This document shows, piece by piece, positions 44,025 through 51,298 of a DNA stretch of 64,000 bases. Source of the DNA: Tritonibacter litoralis (GTDB taxonomy: Bacteria; Pseudomonadota; Alphaproteobacteria; Rhodobacterales; Rhodobacteraceae); the NCBI RefSeq assembly GCF_009496005.1, contig NZ_WIBF01000005.1, forward strand, positions 186,001 through 250,000, given 5' to 3'. How positions within the stretch are numbered: position 1 is the first letter of the stretch; each line of letters begins with the position of its first letter. A model generated the notes under the pieces. The model was not told where the DNA came from. It did no database searches and was given only the letters and a program-made list of their open reading frames with translations. The position numbers were made by a program, and so were the translations under genes.

Positions 44025-45152
44025 TTATTCTGCCGCCGGATGGATTGGTATCTGTTGGGACAATACGCGCACAAGGTTGCGTGTGTCCTGGCAATTGAGA
44101 ACAGGGCGCGCATAGGGGCCATAGCTTTTTTGCGCGTCCTCAGTAAGTTTGGGGAAAAGCCTCGCAATCGCGCCGCGGTGCTGGGGGGACAGGAGCTTCA
44201 TAGCGGTCTGCCCTGGGTAAAAGCTTTCGGCCCGGGCGCCGTTGGCCCAAATCAATGCGTGCTGATCCAACATCAGAGCATAGTATCTTGCCTCGGATTT
44301 GCCCTTCATCTGGCGTATGTGGCGCATTTCGGTCAGCCCTTTGGCCACGGCCAGAATTTCGGCTGCACCATGAGCAAACAGTACCTCTGGACCGTCCAAC
44401 AGAATGCGGTGCTGAGGCGAGACGGCAAGATCGGTGGTTGGGTAACCGGGGCCTAAACTGCCGGCCTTGATCTGGATGGGGCGGTGATGCGCATTTTCTG
44501 CGGTGAACACCATTTCGCGCCGCCCGATCCAGCGAATGGGCAGTGGGCCGTGATCTACGGTTGCGACCAAATCACCGGGTTTCAAGTTTTCAACCCGAGT
44601 TTCACCCAATGGCGTGCGTATCATTGTGCCCTGAAGGAAGCAGACTGGAGCCACGTTGTTGTCGCCCGAGACGTCCATTATTATGTCGTGACCAAATGGG
44701 TTCCAGTCCAGATCGCGGATCTGGATCGAGGTGATGTCGGGCAGGTCCCCAATGCTGTCGTCGAAAACAGTAAAATACCGATCAGATCCCCCGCCGAGAG
44801 GTGACGCGATGATAAAGGCGACTTCTGACATATAGCAGTCGCCGGTGAGGTCCACGGAAGAGGCTCCACCGTTGTAGGTTACAGTGACGGCTTGCGTGTC
44901 ATCCGCTGGAGAGACCAGCTGGGTGATGTAGGCCTTGCCATCAATAATGAGCGTTCCACTGTCGCTAGCATAGGAATCATTCAGTTCTGAAATATGGGAA
45001 TTGGAGTTAGCGCTGTCGCTATCCGAATAGGTTGCATTGTCCACGACCCCTTCAATATCCCCGCCGCCGCCCGGTGTGACGGTAAAGGTGGCATTTGAAT
45101 TCAGGGAAGACAACTCGATCAGGTCAGGTAGGGGAGTGTTGCTGGCACCCAT
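44025..45152 (-). CDS. Hint-domain protein
   Basis: 375 residues. The N-terminal 165 residues are Ser/Asp/Asn-rich, beta-structured and without a classical signal peptide, ending in GDNNVAPVCFLQGT. Cys170 opens a Hint (hedgehog/intein) domain: CFLQGTMIRTPLGETRVENLKPGDLVATVDHGPLPIRWIG, then SPQHRILLDGPEVLFAHGAAEILA and DQHALIWANG. Hint domains can self-cleave or transesterify at that Cys. This architecture recurs in marine Rhodobacteraceae with unknown role; secretion by a type 1 system is possible but not shown. Confidence 0.85.
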   Translation of the reverse strand: MGASNTPLPDLIELSSLNSNATFTVTPGGGGDIEGVVDNATYSDSDSANSNSHISELNDSYASDSGTLIIDGKAYITQLVSPADDTQAVTVTYNGGASSVDLTGDCYMSEVAFIIASPLGGGSDRYFTVFDDSIGDLPDITSIQIRDLDWNPFGHDIIMDVSGDNNVAPVCFLQGTMIRTPLGETRVENLKPGDLVATVDHGPLPIRWIGRREMVFTAENAHHRPIQIKAGSLGPGYPTTDLAVSPQHRILLDGPEVLFAHGAAEILAVAKGLTEMRHIRQMKGKSEARYYALMLDQHALIWANGARAESFYPGQTAMKLLSPQHRGAIARLFPKLTEDAQKSYGPYARPVLNCQDTRNLVRVLSQQIPIHPAAE

Positions 45153-45652
45153 GGGTTGTCTCTTTACATTTAGAATTGAAAATCCAGCTTTTCACGAAGA
45201 TGTTAAAATATATGTTATTGCGATTGATGAATGTGGCACAGGCTCTTGCGTTTTGATCTGGGCCGTCGGCGATTGCAGTTTTGGTTGGTGTACATCAACG
45301 GATCGTCCTTAGCGCGCTGCTGAAGGAAAGCAAGGCAATAGCCTGTGAATTAATTTTATCCTTCACGCCAAAACCGCATCTCCCTGCAGGACCTCATCCG
45401 AGTTGTGGGCAGTCCTTGTGCAACCCGAGGCCGTAAGCCTCTTATTTGACGGCAGTTTTTTAGCGCTTGAGGTGGGTGCTCTGGGCACCTTTCCGAGATT
45501 TTCTAACGTTCAAAGGGCGGTTTTTCAGTGCAGCGCTTCATGCGCAAATCAATGTGATATTACAGACGGTTAATTGTGATCTCGAACGACGTTAGAACCA
45601 AACTGGCGACCTGAGTGTTTGGCGCGCAGGCGCATTTTATTGGAGAGTATCT
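45153..45652. other. Intergenic, 500 bases
   Basis: No gene found. AT-rich near 45160-45240 and 45330-45360. Small dyads: GAGGC-cgtaa-GCCTC near 45430. TTCTAACGTTC near 45500 and GAAC-gac-GTTAGAA near 45583 are imperfect inverted copies. Nothing decisive. Confidence 0.35.
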
Positions 45653-46420
45653 ATGACATTTATAAATTCGTCTGTTGAGGCGTCTGTTCCCCAGAACATT
45701 AATTGGGCGAGCATGATCAACTCAGCGGCAGCTGCCGTGGTGCCAACCGCGGCGACGTTCGGTGTGTTGCTGGCCCTAAGCGCTGGTTCCGCCTTGGCCG
45801 CTGATGAAGACGAGACCTTCCGTATTGGCGTCATGCTTTATGACAGCATTCTGACCAGCGATGTCACTGCCCCGCTGGAGGTGTTTGGCGCAGCGATTGC
45901 CAATGAGGTTGTCGAAAATGTCGAGATTGTCACCATCGGCGCTGAGGCGGGTTTGATCAAGACCCATGAGGGGCTGACTTTGGCTGCGGAATACAGCGTT
46001 GCAAACGCGCCAGAGCTGGATGCGATTATCGTTGGCAGCAGCTATGACATGGATCCGGTTCTGGATAATGAAGCCTTTATGACTTTTGTTCGGGAGCGTG
46101 GCGCAGAAGCCGAATGGTTGGCGAGTAATTGTTCCGGTGCCTATGTGCTGGCCGACGCTGGTTTTCTGAAAGGGGTTCGGGCGACAACCTATCCCGGCGG
46201 GGAGGTTTGGCTGAAGCTCAACCACCCGTCTATCAACATTGATATCAACGAGACCGTGGTCGTGGATCAGAATGTGATTACCAGCAATGGCTCGATGGTG
46301 AGCTATGCCGCCGCGTTTGAGTTGCTGAAGCAGGTCGCCGGTGCCGAGGAAGCGCGAGAGATCGCGGATACGCTGTATTATTCTCGCCTGGTCAGAGCCT
46401 TTAACGAGGCGCAGTCTTAA
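45653..46420 (+). CDS. Exported DJ-1/PfpI-like protein
   Basis: 255 residues. The first 50 residues end with a hydrophobic stretch and SALAADED, a likely signal cleavage site. The rest is a DJ-1/PfpI (GATase1-like) fold with the nucleophile elbow SNCSGAYVLADAGFL (Cys about 160) and FRIGVMLYDSILTSDVTAPLEVFG. It resembles the N-terminal domain of GlxA-type regulators but lacks an AraC domain. The long N-region (about 35 residues before the hydrophobic core) is unusual. Function unknown. Confidence 0.8.
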   Translation: MTFINSSVEASVPQNINWASMINSAAAAVVPTAATFGVLLALSAGSALAADEDETFRIGVMLYDSILTSDVTAPLEVFGAAIANEVVENVEIVTIGAEAGLIKTHEGLTLAAEYSVANAPELDAIIVGSSYDMDPVLDNEAFMTFVRERGAEAEWLASNCSGAYVLADAGFLKGVRATTYPGGEVWLKLNHPSINIDINETVVVDQNVITSNGSMVSYAAAFELLKQVAGAEEAREIADTLYYSRLVRAFNEAQS

Positions 46421-46959
46421 GAGCTGCTTTTTTCTGCGTGTCGGGCTGCTTTGGTTCGGTACGCATTGCGCGCAACAAACCCCCGGTTCCATTATAATGG
46501 GCCGGGGGTCTTGAATTGCTGGCGTCCGCGGGCAGAGAAACCTGTCCTGGACGGGCCTGCCTCACGGTGGGTGCGTTCGGATGGGTGTCGGGAGGATCTG
46601 GCGAAAGCTGGATCAGACTGGCTGGCACTGGCTGAAAAACGCTGGCGAGCAAAAAACGACATGGCGGCTAGCTAGTGATCGGTCGGGGGCTGGCGTTGGC
46701 ACGTCTGGCTGGCCCTTCGGCTGGCTGGTGTGTGCCGTGGCGAGCTGCCTTTGATTTTGGCTTGCTCATTTGTCTTGAACATTGATTACGATGATTCCGC
46801 TATGGAAGCAAGAAAAAACTGAGCAAAATCAAATAGTTGATTATTTTTGTCGGATTGCTGAAGGCGAGTATAATTCTCGGATTTTTCCGCGCTGCGCATT
46901 TTATGGGTGCGACCAGTTTGGTCATGTCAGAAAACAAGCCTTGGCCGGAGCAGAGTGTC
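46421..46959. other. Intergenic, 539 bases
   Basis: No convincing gene on either strand. It holds the long dyad at 46479-46509 and a GGCTGG-rich low-complexity stretch near 46690-46730. The region is more irregular in composition than its neighbours. Confidence 0.4.
46479..46509. terminator. Long hairpin after the PfpI-like gene
   Basis: ACCCCCGG / CCGGGGGT (8 bp) encloses CCATTA / TAATGG (6 bp) with a small bulge. Not followed by a clear T-run, so only a possible terminator. Confidence 0.45.
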
Positions 46960-47451
46960 TCAGGCGCGGGGCAGGGGAAGGCGCATCACCGCTTGAGGGC
47001 CAGCTGCACCGTGAAGCCAAACCTCGCCTGTGTTCTCAAATCCCGCGCGGGTATAGACTGACAGCGCTGTGAGATTTTGGAAATTGACGGTCAAATAGAC
47101 AAAATTCGCGCCCGGATAGAGCGGGGCCAGATGGGGTGCGAGCCGGTGCATGGCGGCTGTTCCCACCCCTTGTCCCTGCACGCGGGCGTCAATGATCAGG
47201 GCACGCAGACCGATGTCCGTTACGGGCGCAAAGGTAAAACTGGTGTGATAACGGCGGTCAATTTTGAAAACGCCGACGGGTGTGGTGTCTCCGTCGGCAT
47301 CTGTTGATAGGATCTGATGCAGGTCAAACCGCTCGGGTGGCTCTTTCAGGATCTCCTCCACCGTGCCGGCAAAGGGGATCTGGTCCGGGAAGGGCGCGAT
47401 ATGCGCCACTGTGTGGCCGTCAGACCAGTCCAGTGGCGCAAGGCTGATCAC
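46960..47451 (-). CDS. GNAT family N-acetyltransferase
   Basis: 163 residues. The acetyl-CoA loop reads RVQGQGVGTAAMHRL (about 89-103), with TVNFQNLTALSVYTRAGF near the C-terminus as usual. Substrate unknown. GTG start at 47451 overlaps the stop of pepF (GTGA), so it is coupled to it. Confidence 0.88.
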   Translation of the reverse strand: MISLAPLDWSDGHTVAHIAPFPDQIPFAGTVEEILKEPPERFDLHQILSTDADGDTTPVGVFKIDRRYHTSFTFAPVTDIGLRALIIDARVQGQGVGTAAMHRLAPHLAPLYPGANFVYLTVNFQNLTALSVYTRAGFENTGEVWLHGAAGPQAVMRLPLPRA

Positions 47452-49268
47452 CCTTCCATCGCCTCAAGCTCGTCGATCATGTCAGAGATCATGCTGAGGC
47501 CCTTGTCCCAGAATTTGGGGTCCGAGGCATCCAAGCCAAAGGGTGCGAGCAGTTCTTTGTGGTGTTTCGAGCCACCTGCTTTGAGCATGTCGAAATACTT
47601 CTCTTCAAAGCCTTCTCCGCCCTCGGCATAGACCGAGTAGAGCGCGTTCACCAAGCCATCGCCAAAGGCATAGGCGTAGACGTAGAAAGGCGAATGCACG
47701 AAATGCGGGATATAGGCCCAGAAGGTCTCATAGCCTTCGACAAAATCAAAGGCTTCACCCAGGGATTCCGCCTGCACCGACATCCACAGCGCGTTGATGT
47801 CATCCGGTGTCAGCTCACCTTCGGCGCGGGCGGCATGCAGCTTGCATTCAAAATCATAGAACGCGATCTGGCGGATCACCGTGTTGATCATGTCCTCGAC
47901 CTTGCCGGCCAGCAGGATCTTGCGCTGTTCTTGCGTTTCGGCCGCATCCAGCATTTTGCGGAAGGTGAGCATTTCGCCAAAGACAGACGCGGTTTCGGCC
48001 AAGGTCAGCGGGGTAGACGACAGCATCTCTCCCTGTTCGGCGGCTAGCACCTGGTGCACGCCATGGCCCAGTTCGTGCGCAAGGGTCATCACATCGCGCG
48101 GTTTGCCCAGGTAGTTCAGCATCACATAGGGGTGCACATCGGTGACGGTGGGATGGGCAAAGGCGCCGGGGGCCTTGCCTGGTTTTACACCGGCGTCGAT
48201 CCAGCCCTTTGTAAAGAAGGGCGCGGCGATTTCACCCATGCGGGGATCAAAGGCGGTATAAGCGTCCATGACGGTTTTTTCCGCATCTTCCCAGCTCACG
48301 GTGCGGGTGTCTTCCATGGGCAGCGGCGCATTGCGATCCCAGACCTGCATGCGGTCCAGACCCAGCCATTTGCGCTTTAGATCGTAATAACGGTGGGAGA
48401 GCTTGGGGTAGGCGGCAACCACCGCCTCGCGCAGCGCCTCGACCACCTCGGGTTCCACGTGGTTGGACAGGTGACGCCCGGTTTGCGGCGTCGGCATGCC
48501 ACGCCAGCGGTCAACGATCTCTTTTTCCTTGGCTTGCGTGTTGTGGACGCGGGCAAAGGTTTTGATGTTGTCGTTGAACACACGGGCCAGTTCGCGGGTT
48601 GCGGCCTCGCGTTTGGTGCGGTCCTGTTCAGTGAGCAGGTTCAGCGTGCCTTCGATGTTCAGCTCTTCGCCGTCGACGGTAAAGGTCAGGCCTGCGATGG
48701 TCTCGTCAAACAGACGTTCCCAGGCATCGCCCACAACGCCAAGGTCATGCAGGAACTTCTCCAGCTCATCGGACAGCTGGTAGGGTTTCATCGCGCGGAT
48801 GCGGTCAAAGACGGGTTTATAGCGCGCCAGATCCGCGTTGGCGGCAAAATGCGCGGCCAGCACGTTGTCGTCGATCCGGTTCAATTCCAGCGTGAAGAAC
48901 ACCAGCGGTGTGGTGAAAATCGTGATCTGTTCCTGCATGTCGGACATGAACTTGGCCCGGCCCGCATCGGTGGTCAGCTGGTAATAGCGCAGACCCGCAA
49001 AGGACATGATGCGGCCTGCGATCTGGTTGATCTTTTCATTGCGCAACACGCATTGCAGCAGCCCGTCGGCGTCCAGCTCGGCCAGCTTGCCTTCGTAATC
49101 TTTGGCAAATGCGGCGCATTCCCCTTGGAGCCAGTCCAGATCGCGGGTGAGTTCGGGCGCGTCTTCGCCGGAGTAGAGATCAGAGAGATCCCATTCCGGC
49201 AGTTCGCCCAGATTGTCGGAACCCGAGGACGCATTGGCATCAAAGACTGGAAAGGGCAGGTGGAACAT
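47448..49268 (-). CDS. pepF: Oligoendopeptidase F (M3 metallopeptidase)
   Basis: 606 residues. Zinc site HEXXH in TLAHELGHGVHQ (about 395-399) with a distal Glu about 25 residues further (LAETASVFGE). Cleaves short peptides in the cytoplasm. ATG 49268 (MFHLPFPVF) is preferred to 49304. Followed by the coupled acetyltransferase gene. Confidence 0.95.
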   Translation of the reverse strand: MFHLPFPVFDANASSGSDNLGELPEWDLSDLYSGEDAPELTRDLDWLQGECAAFAKDYEGKLAELDADGLLQCVLRNEKINQIAGRIMSFAGLRYYQLTTDAGRAKFMSDMQEQITIFTTPLVFFTLELNRIDDNVLAAHFAANADLARYKPVFDRIRAMKPYQLSDELEKFLHDLGVVGDAWERLFDETIAGLTFTVDGEELNIEGTLNLLTEQDRTKREAATRELARVFNDNIKTFARVHNTQAKEKEIVDRWRGMPTPQTGRHLSNHVEPEVVEALREAVVAAYPKLSHRYYDLKRKWLGLDRMQVWDRNAPLPMEDTRTVSWEDAEKTVMDAYTAFDPRMGEIAAPFFTKGWIDAGVKPGKAPGAFAHPTVTDVHPYVMLNYLGKPRDVMTLAHELGHGVHQVLAAEQGEMLSSTPLTLAETASVFGEMLTFRKMLDAAETQEQRKILLAGKVEDMINTVIRQIAFYDFECKLHAARAEGELTPDDINALWMSVQAESLGEAFDFVEGYETFWAYIPHFVHSPFYVYAYAFGDGLVNALYSVYAEGGEGFEEKYFDMLKAGGSKHHKELLAPFGLDASDPKFWDKGLSMISDMIDELEAMEG

Positions 49269-49343
49269 GTTGGCTCCTGATTTTGAAAAGGTCTGACACA
49301 ACACTTATGGTGCCCTTGGGGCAAGCACAAGCAAAGCCCAGAG

Positions 49344-50288
49344 CTAGCGCGCAGTGGTAAAGAATTCGACCATCTCGCCCAGGATCAGATGCCGGGTTGC
49401 GGTGTCTTCCATCAGCACTTCGTGGCGTCCGGCGTCAACTATGCGCAATGCGCCTTTGGGCCAGCTGTCCATTCGCTCGTGAATGGCGCTGGTGCTGACG
49501 ATCTGTTCTGCGCTGCCCAGAAAACAGAGCGTGGGAACATCCGGAGACGGCTGCGCCGCCAGATGGCTGCATTCGCGCATGCCTTCATAGACCCAGTTTA
49601 TCGTTGGGCCAGATATGGCCAGATCTGGCACCGCTTTGAGCTGTTCGCGCAGCATGGTGTACATTTCCGCGTCATTGGTCAGCAGGTTGCCCATAAAGGC
49701 CTGCGCCTGCACATAAGGCGTGAGGCTGGTGGAGGGGGCCAGATGACCGCTGAGGCAAAGAGGTCGCGCAAAAGCGCCAATCGCATAGGCCAACGGCCGC
49801 AGGGGCGCGGGAAGTTTGATCCCCCACATGGGCGCGGAAAACGCGGCCGCCGCAACAGGCAACCCTTCCATCAAGGCGCGCAGCCCGATGGCGCCGCCCA
49901 TAGAGTGACCTAACAAGAACCAGGGTTTGGGCAGATCTAGCGTTCGGGCCAGCTCAACCATGGCGGCGACGTCGTTTTGATAATTTGGAAACTCGTCCAC
50001 ATGGCCCAGCAGCCGATTGCTGAGCAGACGGTCAGCCAGACCCTGGCCGCGCCAGTCGATCACAAGGCTCTCCAACCCGTGCTGCGCAAAGAAACCCGCA
50101 GCGTCGCCATATTTTTCGATGTATTCTGTGCGGCCCGGAAACAGCAGTACGGTCCCCTTGGCCGGGCCCGCGGAGGGCCAGTGACCTGCGCGCAGGCGCA
50201 GGCCATCGTGGGTATGAATCCAATGCGCCGCGCCGCCTTCGGGGCCGCGTGCGATCTCCGCATGAAGCGGGGCTGTGGTCGGGCGCAT
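49344..50288 (-). CDS. Alpha/beta hydrolase, lysophospholipase-like
   Basis: 314 residues. Nucleophile elbow GHSMGG (Ser129) and VIDWRGQGLADR upstream are typical of the PldB/monoglyceride lipase group. ATG 50288 has GGAGG four bases upstream; an ATG at 50303 would overlap the SCP2 stop. Probably co-transcribed with the SCP2 gene. Confidence 0.88.
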   Translation of the reverse strand: MRPTTAPLHAEIARGPEGGAAHWIHTHDGLRLRAGHWPSAGPAKGTVLLFPGRTEYIEKYGDAAGFFAQHGLESLVIDWRGQGLADRLLSNRLLGHVDEFPNYQNDVAAMVELARTLDLPKPWFLLGHSMGGAIGLRALMEGLPVAAAAFSAPMWGIKLPAPLRPLAYAIGAFARPLCLSGHLAPSTSLTPYVQAQAFMGNLLTNDAEMYTMLREQLKAVPDLAISGPTINWVYEGMRECSHLAAQPSPDVPTLCFLGSAEQIVSTSAIHERMDSWPKGALRIVDAGRHEVLMEDTATRHLILGEMVEFFTTAR

Positions 50289-50302
50289 GGATCCTCCGTC
50301 CA

Positions 50303-50593
50303 TTAAGCGAGCACCGACGCCAATTGCATTGCGGTGCCCATATCGCCGTCAACGGACAGGCGACCAGACATAAAGGCGCTGGTGGGGTTCAGTTCACCCG
50401 CCAGAATGTCCTGAAACACATCCGCATCCGCAGACAGGGTGACATCCGTTTCGTCATCGCTGATCCGGGCGCCGTTTGCATCCAAGACAATAGCCCCAAG
50501 ACCTTCGATTTCAAATTTTGCGGATGCCGGGAAATCAGCGCCGTCCAGTTTTTCGTTCAATGCCTCGACGGCTTTTGCCAAAATATCGCTCAT
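50303..50593 (-). CDS. SCP2 sterol-carrier domain protein
   Basis: 96 residues, a complete small SCP2 fold (FEIEGLGAIVLDANGARIS; DVFQDILAGELNPTSAFMSGRLSVDGDMGTAMQLA). Binds acyl or sterol-like lipids. It precedes the hydrolase gene on the same strand with a 14-base gap to the hydrolase ATG. Confidence 0.9.
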   Translation of the reverse strand: MSDILAKAVEALNEKLDGADFPASAKFEIEGLGAIVLDANGARISDDETDVTLSADADVFQDILAGELNPTSAFMSGRLSVDGDMGTAMQLASVLA

Positions 50594-50694
50594 GTCGCGC
50601 CTTCCTGATTTGTCTGCGCGTCACAAGTGCACATCTTTGTTACGAGTGAAAGACTCATACTGGAAAAATGCCACCACGCAGATAGACTGGAGCC

Positions 50695-51264
50695 ATGATG
50701 TTGGAAAAGCTCTTAAGGTTCAAAGCTATCGTTGCGGCAGTTGCTGCGGTAGTCACGATTTCCAGCCCTGGAACCGGGGTTGCACAATCCCCAAGCGAAG
50801 CGGATCTTCTGGCCGCACTTGCGAGGGCCGATGCCGAAGAGGCGTTGCGGTTGGATCGGGAATTGCGGGCCCAATGGGACCACAGCGGGTCCGCGACAAT
50901 GGATTTGCTACTGCGCCGCGGCCAAGACGCCATTGAACGCGGGGATCTTGTGGCAGCGATGGAGCATCTGACGGCCTTGGTCGATCACGCGCCGGGTTTT
51001 GCCTCGGGGTGGTTGAAACGCTCCGAAGCCTTTGCGCGGATGGAGAAATTTGGCCCCGCGGTGGCGGACCTGGAGCAGGCGCTGGCGTTGAATCCCAATG
51101 ATTACGACGCGCTTTATATTCTGGGCACTGTGTTTGAGCATTTCCTGGACCCGGAAAAGGCCTATGAGGCCTATAAGCGCGCAAAGGCTATACATCCGCA
51201 TCACGAAGAAGTAACCACAGCCTTGGAAAGACTGGCGCCCATCGTGATGGGCAAGGAACTGTAA
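50695..51264 (+). CDS. Exported TPR protein
   Basis: 189 residues with a signal peptide (to about VAQSP, 31) and tetratricopeptide helices over residues ~70-180 (RGDLVAAMEHLTALVDHAPGFASGW; FGPAVADLEQALALNPNDYDALYILG). Protein-protein contacts in the periplasm are inferred. Tandem ATGs at 50695 and 50698. It lies 34 bases before the helicase gene. Confidence 0.85.
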   Translation: MMLEKLLRFKAIVAAVAAVVTISSPGTGVAQSPSEADLLAALARADAEEALRLDRELRAQWDHSGSATMDLLLRRGQDAIERGDLVAAMEHLTALVDHAPGFASGWLKRSEAFARMEKFGPAVADLEQALALNPNDYDALYILGTVFEHFLDPEKAYEAYKRAKAIHPHHEEVTTALERLAPIVMGKEL

Positions 51265-51298
51265 GGCCCGCCATTGGGGCCGTTCAAGGGGTGATGCA

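Noticed and set aside
45499-45597. Imperfect inverted repeat TTCTAACGTTC ... GAACgacGTTAGAA
   Set aside because: About 75 bases apart with a three-base insertion; likely chance in an AT-rich gap.
46451-46675. 74-codon ORF after the PfpI-like gene
   Set aside because: Overlaps the long hairpin, no ribosome site, and amino-acid composition looks random.
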